This document shows, piece after piece, positions 46,393 to 56,351 of a stretch of DNA of 64,000 nucleotides. Position 1 is the stretch's first letter, and each line of letters begins with the position of its first letter. This DNA comes from CAZLYK01 sp964563495 (GTDB lineage Bacteria; Acidobacteriota; Blastocatellia; RBC074): the NCBI GenBank assembly GCA_964563495.1, contig CAZLYK010000005.1:1-64000 (forward strand), written 5' to 3'. A program made the translations under genes and the position numbers. The notes beneath the pieces are model-generated. The model saw only the letters and a program-made list of their open reading frames with translations, had not been told where the DNA came from and ran no database searches.

Positions 46393-46696
46393 ATATTGTT
46401 GACCGCCCTCTAACCTTTCTGTACACTGCCGTTCGCTAGTGGGTTCTCCTCAAACTCCGGCATCCGAACTCACTGCTCCTTACTGAGAGAAGACTAGCGG
46501 CGCGCGTTCAACCAAATCTCCACCGCTAATTAACTGAAGACATATGTCTTCACTTGCGCTTTGATAGACAGCATTGTCCGACCCCTGAAAATGCTCTGAC
46601 CGGGTTTAGCTAGACCCGGTCACAGCGAGCCGTCTTTTGCCAGACGTGGGAAAGCGCAAAACCAAAGACGGAGAGCCCCTAAAATATCTCTGTGAA
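46393..46696. promoter_or_regulatory. Intergenic region upstream of the small XRE regulator
   Basis: About 300 bases without a gene. It contains a perfect 18-bp palindrome TGAAGACATATGTCTTCA (46535-46552) and a hairpin GACCGGGT/ACCCGGTC (46598-46621, loop TTAGCTAG). The palindrome may be an operator, possibly for the adjacent regulator; the hairpin would lie in the leader. Confidence 0.5.
46535..46552. promoter_or_regulatory. Perfect 18-bp palindrome, candidate operator
   Basis: TGAAGACATATGTCTTCA is self-complementary along its whole length. It lies 145 bases before the XRE-type gene and about 245 bases before pdxH (divergent). Confidence 0.45.
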
Positions 46697-46984
46697 ATGG
46701 GTATGACCATGCTGAAAAAATTCGGCCAATTGCTCGCTCAAAAAAGGTTGGAAGCCCAACTATCAATCCCGGAACTGGCTCTGCTCGCAGGCTTGACCGA
46801 AGCGCGGCTCGAAGCTTTTGAACAGGGTTCCGGTGATCTGCCGAACTTTGACACCTGCTATCGCCTTGGACAGGCGCTCTCATCGCGCAGCGGTCAAATG
46901 TTTGTGCTTCAGGATTTGTGGCAGGCGTTGAGGGCAGACAAATTAGAGGCCAATCCGACGACCGAAATGTTCTTCGTTGGCTGA
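46697..46984 (+). CDS. Small XRE-family helix-turn-helix regulator
   Basis: 95 residues from the ATG at 46697 (in-frame ATGs follow at 46703 and 46709). The helix-turn-helix is FGQLLAQKRLEAQLSIPELA followed by LLAGLTEARLEAFEQGSGDL. The rest is a short helical tail. Small single-domain XRE proteins often repress their own promoter; a perfect palindrome and a leader hairpin lie upstream. A TTG further upstream (46637) would add 20 residues with no domain, so I prefer the ATG. No toxin or partner gene is adjacent. Confidence 0.75.
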   Translation: MGMTMLKKFGQLLAQKRLEAQLSIPELALLAGLTEARLEAFEQGSGDLPNFDTCYRLGQALSSRSGQMFVLQDLWQALRADKLEANPTTEMFFVG

Positions 46985-47014
46985 AGTTCTGGTCCGGCTA
47001 GGTAGTCTGACGAG

Positions 47015-47050
47015 ATGAATACGAGCGGGGATAGTCCCGCTCGTATTCAT
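47015..47050. terminator. Bidirectional hairpin terminator
   Basis: ATGAATACGAGCGGG pairs perfectly with CCCGCTCGTATTCAT (15 bp) around GATAGT, between the convergent XRE and RRM genes. Confidence 0.75.
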
Positions 47051-47080
47051 GCATTATGATCAATAGATGCGCGGCTCGAT

Positions 47081-47446
47081 TCAGTAACGGTTGCCGCCGC
47101 GACCACCGCGGTCGCGGCTGAAGCCGCCACCCCCGCCGCCACGGCCGCCGAAACCACCGCGACCGCCGCCAAAACCTCCTCCACGCGGACCGCGGCTTTC
47201 CTTCGGACGAGCTTCGTTAACCGTCAGCTCACGTCCATCGATCTCCTTTCCATTCAAAGCCTGAATCGCGGCGTCGGCAGATTCCCGGGAATCCATCTCG
47301 ACAAATGCGAATCCACGCGAACGGCCCGTGTCGCGATCCGTCACGATATTGACCGATTCCACCTGACCCGACTGGCTAAAGAGTTCTTCGAGATCCTGCT
47401 CTGTCACGCTGAAGGGCAGATTACCAACGTACAATCTAACTGACAT
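47081..47446 (-). CDS. RNA-binding protein with one RRM and a glycine-rich tail
   Basis: 121 residues: a single RRM (about 1-82) with RNP2 LYVGNLPF and RNP1 RGFAFVEM, then an RGG/glycine-rich tail (RGGGFGGGRGGFGGRGGGGG) of about 35 residues. Bacterial proteins of this type are often cold-induced RNA chaperones. GGAGG lies about eight bases before the ATG. The tail resembles eukaryotic GRP and cyanobacterial Rbp proteins. Confidence 0.95.
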   Translation of the reverse strand: MSVRLYVGNLPFSVTEQDLEELFSQSGQVESVNIVTDRDTGRSRGFAFVEMDSRESADAAIQALNGKEIDGRELTVNEARPKESRGPRGGGFGGGRGGFGGRGGGGGGFSRDRGGRGGNRY

Positions 47447-47497
47447 TTAAGTTTCCTCCGCCGAAATGATATACAGAAGCGTGATAATTGGCAATCT

Positions 47498-48337
<840 letters not shown>

Positions 48338-48443
48338 AGACTTTCTTGCCGATCATCAACCACAGTAGTACTATCGCGCACGTTCGATTGTATCACTACC
48401 GAGTCAACCATTTTTCACCGCTGTAAATTGGAGAATACCAGAG

Positions 48444-49976
48444 ATGAAAACATCACGTCTCAACCGCGGGATCTTCGCCATCCTGTTTCTGTTTTGCCTT
48501 GTCCCTTTATCCTTTACCCGGGCAGCGGCGCAAGCGGCGCCCAGACTCGATTATACGATCAGCGTGGCCGACGCGCCGAGACACATCTTTCATTTAACGG
48601 TTAAGGCCTCGAATCTCACCGGCGATCACCTGGATATCTCGCTCCCATCGTGGACGCCGGGGTGGTATACGATCCGGCCTTACGCGGCCAATGTCATGCG
48701 GCTGGAAGCGAAATCGGGCGAGACCAGGCTGGGGATTCACGCCCTGGACAAGCAGACGTTTCGGATTCAGACCGAAGGCAGCCGCCTACTGACGATCGAT
48801 TACGATTATTACGCCAACAACCTGGCGGTCAACGGCGCCGAGCTGACCGAAAAGCGCGGATATTTTCTCGGAACCAATCTTTTCTTCTACGTGCCCGGAC
48901 ATACGACCGACACCCCGTCGACTCTCAAATTCGAGATCCCGGACGGATGGCGGATCGCGACCGGTTTGAAGCGCGGAGATCAACCGAATGTTTATCAGGC
49001 GCGAAACTTCGACAACCTGGTCGACTGCCCGACGGTGATCGGCGACTTCGATCAATACACGACGACCGCGCTCGGCAAGACGATCAACATCGTCGTCGAT
49101 CCGAAAGGGCAGGTCTCGGAAGAGAACAGCGTCAAACTGAAAGATTATGTCAGCCGGGTGATCGAATCGCAGGGCAAGATGTTCGGCGGATTGCCGTACG
49201 ATGAATACTGGGTGCTGTATGTCACCGGTCGCGGAGGCGGGGCGCTCGAACACGAGAACTCGACCAACGTCATGTTGCCGAGCATGCCTCCCGATCCGCG
49301 TGCTCTGGCCGGAGTCACCTCCCACGAGCATTTCCACGCCTGGAATGTCAAACGGATCAAACCGGCGGGGATCCTGCCTTACGATTACAGCAGGGAGCAG
49401 TACATACGCGAATTGTGGTTCGCCGAGGGCTTCACCAGTTATTACGGCGACCTGCATATACGCCGAGCCGGCATCTCGACGACCGAGGATTATTTGCGCG
49501 GCCTGGGTATGAAGATCCGCGGCTTGCAGAACAGCGAGCCTCGCCGGTGGGTCTCGTTGTCAGACGCCAGCACCAGGACCTGGCTGACTTACGGCGGGGG
49601 GACAGGCAGCGGCTTCGCCAACTTCCTGACCGATTATTACAACAAGGGCGAGCTGGTCGGCTTCATGCTCGACCTGGAGATTCGTGGTGCAACCGGAAAC
49701 AGGAAGAGCCTGGATGATCTCATGCGGCATCTCTTCGAGAACTATTATCGACGCGGGCGCGGTTACACCAACGAAGACGTTGAAAAAGTCGCCTCGGAGA
49801 TCGCCGGCCGCAGCTTCAATGATTTCTTCAAAAGCTACGTCGGCGGGACTGACGAGCTCGATTACAATGCGGCACTCAAGCACGCGGGATTGCGCCTGGT
49901 CGATGACAAGGTCGTCGATCTCGAACAGGTCAGCGAAGCACAGCGCGCGATCCGAAAAAGCTGGATCGGGGAATAG
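48444..49976 (+). CDS. M61 family peptidase, exported (second paralogue)
   Basis: 510 residues with a signal peptide (about 1-30). The order matches the M61 gene at 7287-8864: SLPSWTPGWYTIRPYAANVM, YVTGRGGGALEHENSTNVML, the zinc motif SHEHFHAWNVKRIKP, LWFAEGFTSYYGDLH, then the C-terminal GGTDELDYNAALKHAGLRLV. All expected catalytic residues are present. No PDZ domain is visible at the end. It stands alone. Sequence divergence from the first copy is large, so it is an old duplication or two lineages. Confidence 0.9.
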   Translation: MKTSRLNRGIFAILFLFCLVPLSFTRAAAQAAPRLDYTISVADAPRHIFHLTVKASNLTGDHLDISLPSWTPGWYTIRPYAANVMRLEAKSGETRLGIHALDKQTFRIQTEGSRLLTIDYDYYANNLAVNGAELTEKRGYFLGTNLFFYVPGHTTDTPSTLKFEIPDGWRIATGLKRGDQPNVYQARNFDNLVDCPTVIGDFDQYTTTALGKTINIVVDPKGQVSEENSVKLKDYVSRVIESQGKMFGGLPYDEYWVLYVTGRGGGALEHENSTNVMLPSMPPDPRALAGVTSHEHFHAWNVKRIKPAGILPYDYSREQYIRELWFAEGFTSYYGDLHIRRAGISTTEDYLRGLGMKIRGLQNSEPRRWVSLSDASTRTWLTYGGGTGSGFANFLTDYYNKGELVGFMLDLEIRGATGNRKSLDDLMRHLFENYYRRGRGYTNEDVEKVASEIAGRSFNDFFKSYVGGTDELDYNAALKHAGLRLVDDKVVDLEQVSEAQRAIRKSWIGE

Positions 49977-50006
49977 AGTCGATCTTCTCTGTTGCCCTCT
50001 AATTCG

Positions 50007-50726
50007 ATGAAAACTAGAAATCTCAAAATTTCTCTGATCGGACTCGTCTTGATCGTGGTGATCTGCTACGCCGGTTTCCGGATCAGCAGCTCCAGAACAT
50101 TCCAGTTCTTCGGCGAGATCGTCCCCCGGGTAGAGACCCGGCAAAAATTTGTCGCACTGACCTTCGATGACGGGCCGGTCCCCTCCCAGACGGAAGAGAT
50201 TCTTTCGATCCTCGATCAGGGCGGCGTCAAAGCCACCTTCTTTCTCACCGGAGCAGAGCTGGAGATGAACCCTGAGTTGGGCCGCAAGCTCGCGGCGGCC
50301 GGACACGAGATCGGCAATCACTCCTACTCGCACACGCGCATGGTCCTCAAGACGCCCGCTTTTATCAAAAACGAGATCGAGCGAACCGATGCCCTGATCA
50401 GGCAAACGGGCTATCATGGGACTATTCATTTCAGATCGCCTTTCTGCAAAAAACTGTTCCTGCTCCCTTACTATCTCTCTCAGGCCGGGCGCAAGAACAT
50501 CACGTGGGACATCGAACCCGACTCCTATCCGGAGATCGCCGGCGACGCCGGCAAGATAGTTGAGCACGTCTTGGCGCGGGCCAGGCCCGGATCGATCATT
50601 CTTCTGCACGTCATGTATCCGAGCCGGCTTCAATCGCTCAGGTCTGTCAAAGGGATTGTGGCCGGGTTAAAGGAGCAGGGTTACAGCTTCAAAACGGTGT
50701 CAGAGCTGCTCACGACAGCCGACTGA
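50007..50726 (+). CDS. Polysaccharide deacetylase (NodB homology domain) with N-terminal anchor
   Basis: 239 residues from the ATG at 50007 (an in-frame TTG at 49992 would add five residues). A membrane anchor (ISLIGLVLIVVICYAGFRI) precedes the NodB domain, with KFVALTFDDGPVPSQ (catalytic Asp-Asp), EIGNHSYSHTRM (metal-binding His-x3-His), FRSPFCKK and IILLHVM (late His). It probably removes acetyl groups from peptidoglycan or exopolysaccharide in the periplasm. It is followed 18 bases later by the class V aminotransferase gene. Confidence 0.9.
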   Translation: MKTRNLKISLIGLVLIVVICYAGFRISSSRTFQFFGEIVPRVETRQKFVALTFDDGPVPSQTEEILSILDQGGVKATFFLTGAELEMNPELGRKLAAAGHEIGNHSYSHTRMVLKTPAFIKNEIERTDALIRQTGYHGTIHFRSPFCKKLFLLPYYLSQAGRKNITWDIEPDSYPEIAGDAGKIVEHVLARARPGSIILLHVMYPSRLQSLRSVKGIVAGLKEQGYSFKTVSELLTTAD

Positions 50727-50744
50727 CCATCCAGGAGGTAAGCC

Positions 50745-52043
50745 ATGTTCACTCGACGATCTTTCATCAGGGGAATTGCGACCGCGGGCGCGGCCGGCGC
50801 GATTGCGGCGAGTTTTAACGAAAAAGGGATCGCTCACGCGATCGAGGCGACCCGCTTTGTCTCGGGACGGACTCCGGAAGATATGGCCATGGACGAAGAC
50901 TTCTGGCTGGAGATACAGCGCGCTTTCACGGTCGATCGGACGCTGATCAATCTCAATAACGGCGGCGTCTCGCCCTCGCCGCGCGTGGTCCAGGAAGCCA
51001 TGAAACGCTACCTCGAGTTCTCCAATCACGCTCCGGTCTACACCATGTGGCGGATTCTGGATCCGCAGATTGAAAGCGTGCGCCGCAGGCTGGCGCTGGC
51101 TTTCGGATGCGATATCGAAGAGATTGCGATCACGCGCAACGCAAGCGAGTCGCTCGAAATCTGCCAGCTCGGTCTCACTCTCAAGCCCGGAGATGAGGTC
51201 CTGACGACCAATCAGGACTATCCTCGCATGCTTACCACCTGGCGCCAGCGCGAGCGGCGCGAGGGAATCGTCGTCAAAAAAATCTCGATCCCGGTTCCCG
51301 CCAAGGACCCCGACCAGATTGTCGAGCTGTTCGAGAAGAATATCAGTCCGCGCACAAAGGTCATTCATTTCTGCCACATCACCAATCTGAGCGGCCAGAT
51401 CTATCCGGTCAAACGTATCTGCCAATTGGCTCGTCAGCGCGGGATAGAGGCGATCGTCGACGGCGCACACGCTTTTGCCCATTTCCCATTCAAGCACACC
51501 GACCTGGACTGCGATTATTACGGAACCAGCCTGCACAAATGGCTCTCCGCTCCATTCGGCACCGGTTTTTTATACGTCCGACGAGCGAAGATCCCGAATC
51601 TTTGGCCGCTTATGGCCGCCGAAGAGGCGAACACGGCCAACATCCGCAAATATGAAGAGATCGGCACACATCCTTCGGCCAATGCACTGGCGATCAATGA
51701 GGCTCTCGATTTCCACGAAGGCATCGGGCCTGAGCGCAAGGCCGCGCGTCTGCGCTATCTTTTCCATCGCTGGGCAAAACGGATTGAAGGTCAAAAAGGC
51801 GTCAGGATTTTAACCAGTTTCGACCCCAGACAGTCGTGCGGGCTGACGCTGGTCAATCTCGAGGGCGTAGATCCGGGGGCGCTCTCAACCCATCTGCACA
51901 ACAACTACCGGATTATCACCACACCGATCAAACACCCGGAATTCGAGGGGCTGCGCGTGACGCCGAATGTTTATACGACGCTGCGCGAAATCGACATTTT
52001 CGCTGAGGCCATGGAGAAGGTGATCGACAAAGGGATCGGCTGA
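50745..52043 (+). CDS. Tat-exported class V aminotransferase-fold PLP enzyme
   Basis: 432 residues starting with a twin-arginine signal (TRRSFIRGIATAGAAGAIAA). The mature part is a class V fold similar to isopenicillin-N epimerase/cysteine-desulfurase-like proteins: NNGGVSPSPRVVQEAM, NASESLEICQLGL, HITNLSGQIYPVK, Asp239 and His242 in VDGAHAFAH, and the PLP lysine K265 in GTSLHKWLSAP. A PLP enzyme outside the cytoplasm is uncommon, but Tat export with bound cofactor is possible. The substrate is unknown. Confidence 0.88.
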   Translation: MFTRRSFIRGIATAGAAGAIAASFNEKGIAHAIEATRFVSGRTPEDMAMDEDFWLEIQRAFTVDRTLINLNNGGVSPSPRVVQEAMKRYLEFSNHAPVYTMWRILDPQIESVRRRLALAFGCDIEEIAITRNASESLEICQLGLTLKPGDEVLTTNQDYPRMLTTWRQRERREGIVVKKISIPVPAKDPDQIVELFEKNISPRTKVIHFCHITNLSGQIYPVKRICQLARQRGIEAIVDGAHAFAHFPFKHTDLDCDYYGTSLHKWLSAPFGTGFLYVRRAKIPNLWPLMAAEEANTANIRKYEEIGTHPSANALAINEALDFHEGIGPERKAARLRYLFHRWAKRIEGQKGVRILTSFDPRQSCGLTLVNLEGVDPGALSTHLHNNYRIITTPIKHPEFEGLRVTPNVYTTLREIDIFAEAMEKVIDKGIG

Positions 52044-52061
52044 CCGGATCCGGATTGACTT

Positions 52062-52391
52062 ATGATTTTACTGAAGATCTCTTATCGACTGCGCGCCCAC
52101 GACGTGGCTGAATACGATCGCACATTCGCCGCGCGGACGCTCCCGCTGATTCGCGAGCACGATTTTCGATTCTGGGGAATCTGGCGCACCATCGTCGGTG
52201 GCGCGCAGGAGTATCTTGAATTGTGGGAGTTCGATTCGATCGCGGAGTTTGACGAGAAATGGCGCAAGCTCATGGCCGACCCGCGATTGAAGGAGATCTT
52301 TGCCGTGACCGGACCGATGGTCGAGGACGAGAAGCTCTCCCTCTTCGAACCCTCGCTCCCCGGCGAAAAGATTATCTCCCTGAAGAGATAG
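52062..52391 (+). CDS. NIPSNAP-like small protein
   Basis: 109 residues with the dimeric alpha/beta-barrel pattern: KISYRLRAHDVAEYDRTFAA then GGAQEYLELWEFDSIAEFDE and KLMADPRLKEI. It resembles NIPSNAP family proteins, of undefined enzymatic role. It lies 18 bases after the aminotransferase gene and is probably co-transcribed. Its last codons and stop lie inside a 49-bp palindrome. Confidence 0.75.
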   Translation: MILLKISYRLRAHDVAEYDRTFAARTLPLIREHDFRFWGIWRTIVGGAQEYLELWEFDSIAEFDEKWRKLMADPRLKEIFAVTGPMVEDEKLSLFEPSLPGEKIISLKR

Positions 52392-52481
52392 ACAGGATCG
52401 ACAGGATTTTTGCAGGATTGAACAAGACATCATCTTGTTCAATCCTGCAAAAATCCTGTCGATCCTGTCTATCTCTTCAGG
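52379..52481. repeat. 49-bp perfect CAGGATT palindrome spanning two stop codons
   Basis: Arms 52379-52427 and 52433-52481 pair perfectly around CATCA. The left arm holds the last codons and TAG of the NIPSNAP gene; the right arm holds the TGA of the convergent FecR/DUF6600-like gene (52477-52479). This is the longest perfect copy seen in the window. Confidence 0.95.
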
Positions 52482-54519
52482 AATCGGGTTTGCGTGTCGG
52501 AGCCGGCCGATCAGTGCTGCGCGCCGGAGCGGATTCTTTTGCCGGCGCGGGCGGAGCGCTTTGACGCGGAGGTGCTGTCGACCCGCGCTCTATCGTGCGT
52601 GGAGGCGCCGATTCTCTCGGCGGCGGCGACTCGCGGCGTTCGATCGTAGCGCGCGGCGGAGGTTCCGAGCGGCGCTGCTCAGATTCGATCCTAGCCGGCG
52701 ATTCACTGCGCGATGGGCGCTCGGTGCGAACCGGCGGATCACTGCCACGGCTCGGCGATGGATATTCGCGTGGCGGAGTTCTGATCTCACGCGCTGGTTG
52801 ATCGCGCTCGCCGGTGGCTTCTCTCCCCTCCCTTGCCCGCCGATCCGGTGGGGCAGCCCGTTCGACCTCTCGATATTCAGGAGCTCGCGATGGCCGCTCC
52901 GGACGCACGATCTGCCCATCCACAATCCTGGTCGGCGAAGAGCCGGCAGGCGCGGCTGAGCCATCAGGAACCGCGCGTGAGGGAGCCGGCGTGGATCTAT
53001 CGATCGTCCTCGCCGGCGCCTTCGCTTCATCGACAGTCCTGCGAGCCACGACTGGGGCCTCGATTCTGCGCGCCACCTCGGCGCGTTCGATCAGAGCGGT
53101 CCGGGCCGGCGTGGTTTGAGTCGGTTTGATCTCGTCTGTCTGGACCAGGACCGGCGCGGCGGACTGGCTCCCCCTCGGTCCACCCCGCGAAGGCGAGGTC
53201 AAAACGTCGTTGGTCACCAGGACGCGGTTCTGATCGAATCTGCGACTCTCCATTCCGCTCACACCGCCGGGAGCATTGTAATTACGCAAGGATTCGATCG
53301 AGCGCGGGCTATTGCCGGCGCTCCCTCTCCGGCCGTAATGCTGCTCGCCCGGGGCGAGCGGGCACCAACCAAACCAGCCATCTCTGGAACCGCTGCGGTA
53401 ACCGTCATTGAATCCGTCGCGATAGCCTCGACCGTAACCGCCGCCCCAGCCGAAGAAAGCGACCAGGTGGGGAGACCATCGCCACCCCGATCCGATCCCT
53501 ACGCCAAAGCCGACCGTCGGCACCCAGCACCAACGGCTGCCGTACCAGGCCCAGCGGCCATAATGATATGGCGCCCACCCCCACGGCTCGTAAGAAATCC
53601 ACGTCCATCCGTATGCCGGATACCAGCGCCAGTAGCCCTGCCGGAATGGGGCCCACCCGACGGGGGTGCCGCGCGGAGTCCAGACCCAGCCATATCCCGG
53701 GGCTTCGTACCAATCACCGTAAATATCCAGGTCATACACTCCGGGAATCGACGCCGGGACGTATCGCGAGCTGCGATAGCCGTCGGCGCGCGAAAAGAGC
53801 TGGTCATCGCGCCGATCATTCCAGCGATCCCAGTCGTCTTTGTCATCGAGCCTGGTGATCTGAAAGAAGCCCGGATCATTCCCCTCGATCAGGATCCGGC
53901 GGCCCTGTTTGACCGTGATCGTGCCCAGATCCTTGTGATAAACCTCGGCTTGACCGCGTCGAACAATGACTTCGGTGAAACCGTCGTCGCGCACATTGAT
54001 CCGGTATAGACCTTCTTTCAGGAGAGTGACGGCGACGACCGGCGTGTCAACCTCGAAATAGACCGGGTCATCAACTCCCACGTCATTAGCGTCGACGACA
54101 TGGAACTGGCGGCGATCCAGGCTGTCTATCCGAAAAGTCGCCGTCCCCACCGGCAGCGCCAGCTGAATCGTGCCGGTATTGAAGGCCGTAAAACGCAGGT
54201 TGGTGTCGTGGTCTATCCGGACTATGTTTCGACCGCTGAGCTGAATTTCGGCTCGACCATTGGGACCGCTATAGAGCTGATCGCTTTGATCGAGCGGCAA
54301 GTTGATCGTCGCGTCGAACCAATCCCGGCGCGAATCATTGGCCCGCTGATAACTGACATCCCCATCGATCAGGCTGACGCGCGCGACGCGAATGACCGGC
54401 TCATCGGCGATGACCAGCGTACAGAGCACCGTCATTAATAAGGCAATCAACGCCATGAGCGCCGGTGAATAGGCGCGGCAGCGATAGAAAATTCGTTTTG
54501 CTTTCTGAAAGATCCTCAT
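52477..54519 (-). CDS. Exported FecR/DUF6600-like protein with long disordered tail
   Basis: 680 residues. A signal or anchor (about 15-40) precedes a FecR-like beta domain (about 40-230: VRVARVSLIDGDVSY-like start, DQLYSGPNGRAEIQLSGRNI). A tryptophan/tyrosine-rich DUF6600 region follows (GDWYEAPGYGWVWTPRGTPV, GYWRWYPAYGWTWISYEPWG), then a Gly/Tyr-rich stretch. The last 250 residues are Pro/Arg/Ser-rich and presumably disordered. GGAGG five bases before the ATG supports the start at 54519. FecR-like domains outside the fec systems sense or bind surface ligands; DUF6600 has no known role. It is a single gene with opposed neighbours. Confidence 0.8.
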   Translation of the reverse strand: MRIFQKAKRIFYRCRAYSPALMALIALLMTVLCTLVIADEPVIRVARVSLIDGDVSYQRANDSRRDWFDATINLPLDQSDQLYSGPNGRAEIQLSGRNIVRIDHDTNLRFTAFNTGTIQLALPVGTATFRIDSLDRRQFHVVDANDVGVDDPVYFEVDTPVVAVTLLKEGLYRINVRDDGFTEVIVRRGQAEVYHKDLGTITVKQGRRILIEGNDPGFFQITRLDDKDDWDRWNDRRDDQLFSRADGYRSSRYVPASIPGVYDLDIYGDWYEAPGYGWVWTPRGTPVGWAPFRQGYWRWYPAYGWTWISYEPWGWAPYHYGRWAWYGSRWCWVPTVGFGVGIGSGWRWSPHLVAFFGWGGGYGRGYRDGFNDGYRSGSRDGWFGWCPLAPGEQHYGRRGSAGNSPRSIESLRNYNAPGGVSGMESRRFDQNRVLVTNDVLTSPSRGGPRGSQSAAPVLVQTDEIKPTQTTPARTALIERAEVARRIEAPVVARRTVDEAKAPARTIDRSTPAPSRAVPDGSAAPAGSSPTRIVDGQIVRPERPSRAPEYREVERAAPPDRRAREGREATGERDQPAREIRTPPREYPSPSRGSDPPVRTERPSRSESPARIESEQRRSEPPPRATIERRESPPPRESAPPRTIERGSTAPPRQSAPPAPAKESAPARSTDRPAPTRKPDS

Positions 54520-54872
54520 AAATTCCTCCGCGCAGAATCGGGCCTTTGTCAGCCTTCCCCGAGAGTTTTTCAATCTTCCGAGAAAGATAATTTAAAGGGC
54601 TATTTGAATGCTACGCAACCCTTATGCCGCCATTGGGGGATTAAAAAGATTCTTATAATTTGAGACGGTCCTTGATCTTTTTCGATCTTCCGATAAACCC
54701 CTATCGATTTTGTCTCTCGGGGGTTACACCAAATAGTTGAGTGGAGCGACTAAAACGTATGCCGAACGCGATCAAACTTGACTAAAACTCCAGCGGGGCT
54801 AACAATGCGCGCGTTTGCATTTCAAATCCATCAAAACCAGTATCAAGCCAGGGTCTCAGACGGGAGAGGACA
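54520..54872. promoter_or_regulatory. Divergent intergenic region with a candidate sigma-70 promoter
   Basis: 353 bases without a gene between the FecR/DUF6600-like and Gfo/Idh/MocA genes. TTGACT (54778-54783) and AACAAT (54801-54806) are 17 bases apart and upstream of the rightward gene. AT-rich stretches (around 54590-54670) may hold the leftward promoter. No repeats of the dispersed families are found here. Confidence 0.35.
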
Positions 54873-56201
54873 ATGAAGACGAATCGTCGTGATTTTCTCA
54901 AAGTTTCTGCGGCGGCTGGGATTTTCCCGCTTCCGATGATTGGGGCACAATCAAAAGACAAGAAATACCGGACGGCGCTGATCGGCTCCGGCTGGTGGGG
55001 GATGAATATCCTGCGGGAAGCCATCTCGGCCGGCGAATCGAAAGTCGTGGCCATGTGCGATGTCGATGAGAACATGCTCGATCCGGCGGCGGCCGAAGTC
55101 GAGAAACTCTCCGGCGACCAGGCCCGGAAGTACAAAGACTACCGGGAGATGCTCCAGAAAGAGAAGCCGGAGATCGTCATCGTCGGGACTCCCGATCACT
55201 GGCACCCGCTCAATATGATTGCGGCGGTCAATGCCGGCGCCCACGTCTATGTCGAAAAGCCGATCGGCCACACGATCAAGGAAGGCCGCGCCATGGTCAA
55301 CGCCGCGCGTGCCGCCGGGCGCGTGGTGCAGGTCGGGACACATCGCCGCGTCTCTGCCCACAATCTCTCCGGTCGTGAGTTCATCCGCTCAGGGAAAGTG
55401 GGAAAGATCGGCATGGTGCGGTGTTTCGTCCACTACGGCGGAGGACCAGAAAAACCGGGGTTGAACACCGAGCCGCCCAAGGGGCTGGACTGGGAGACGT
55501 GGTGCGGGCCGGCGCCGTTGCGGCCGTTCAATACCAAAATTCATACTCGCGGCTTTCGCAACTTCCTCGATTACGCCAACGGTACGCTCGGCGATTGGGG
55601 GATTCACTGGATTGATCAGATCCTTTGGGTGACTGGAGAAAAATACCCGCGCAAAATTTTCTCGACCGGTGGACGGCAGATCGCCGGACCGATCGTCAAT
55701 ACAAAGACGGAACAGACCACTGATGCACCCGACCATCAGGTCGCGGTTTACGAATTCGACTCATTCACCGTCAGTTGGGAGCACCGGCGTTTTGCCGCCA
55801 ACAATGCCGAGAAGACTCACCCGCAACAGGCCGTCGGTTGCTACTTCTACGGGACGAATGGGACTTTTCATATGGGCTGGCTCGACGGTTGGACGTTCTA
55901 TCCGACAGACCCCAAAGCTCCGGTCGTCCACGAAGACGCCAAACTCAATCAGCCCGACGCGCAGAATATCAAGGAGCTCTGGGCCGATTTCCTGGATGCC
56001 GTCAAGACCGGCCGCAAACCGGCGAGCGATATCGAAGAGGTGCACTACTCGACCAATGTCAGCCTGCTCGGCATGATCTCTTATAAGCTCGGCCGCAGCC
56101 TGGCGTGGGATGGTGTCAAAGAACAGATCATCGGCGACGCGGAGGCCAACAAGATGCTCAGCCGCAAATATCGCGGAACCTGGGAGTATCCGAAAGCGTG
56201 A
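54873..56201 (+). CDS. Tat-exported Gfo/Idh/MocA-type oxidoreductase
   Basis: 442 residues. A twin-arginine signal (TNRRDFLKVSAAAGIFPLPM) is followed by an NAD(P)-binding Rossmann domain with ALIGSGWWGMNILREAI and AMCDVDENML. The family motif EKPIGHTIKEG follows (Lys of E-K-P), then a C-terminal substrate domain. Exported members of this family are common in Planctomycetes and Acidobacteria and act on sugars, some as glycoside-modifying enzymes with tightly bound NAD. A substrate cannot be assigned. Confidence 0.92.
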   Translation: MKTNRRDFLKVSAAAGIFPLPMIGAQSKDKKYRTALIGSGWWGMNILREAISAGESKVVAMCDVDENMLDPAAAEVEKLSGDQARKYKDYREMLQKEKPEIVIVGTPDHWHPLNMIAAVNAGAHVYVEKPIGHTIKEGRAMVNAARAAGRVVQVGTHRRVSAHNLSGREFIRSGKVGKIGMVRCFVHYGGGPEKPGLNTEPPKGLDWETWCGPAPLRPFNTKIHTRGFRNFLDYANGTLGDWGIHWIDQILWVTGEKYPRKIFSTGGRQIAGPIVNTKTEQTTDAPDHQVAVYEFDSFTVSWEHRRFAANNAEKTHPQQAVGCYFYGTNGTFHMGWLDGWTFYPTDPKAPVVHEDAKLNQPDAQNIKELWADFLDAVKTGRKPASDIEEVHYSTNVSLLGMISYKLGRSLAWDGVKEQIIGDAEANKMLSRKYRGTWEYPKA

Positions 56202-56338
56202 GGAGCCGTTCACGTCGCATGGCAACGCCCTGAGACAATGAAAAGCCTGGGTACGCGCGCGCCGCGGCGCGCCGAGCTTCGGCCAAAAACCGATTGTTTA
56301 AAAAATTGCACGCCCGAGGCGTGCGTCCCGGGCTTTTC
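56200..56338. repeat. Dispersed hairpin repeat, family 2
   Basis: The first part (TGAGGAGCCGTTCACGTCGC...) and AAAAGCCTGGGTACGC match the copy at 31172-31267. The right end GTCCCGGGCTTTT closes the stem; an extra internal hairpin GCACGCC/GGCGTGC and about 40 AT-rich bases have been inserted. It again lies immediately before a gene's ribosome-binding site. Confidence 0.7.
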
Positions 56339-56351
56339 AGAAGAGAGGAAA

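Noticed and set aside
47081..47200. Glycine-codon repeats in the RRM gene as a separate repeat element
   Set aside because: They are explained by the RGG-rich tail of the RNA-binding protein.
49560..50633. A 357-codon minus-strand frame across the M61 and deacetylase genes
   Set aside because: It spans two well-supported plus-strand genes and has no recognisable domain or ribosome-binding site.
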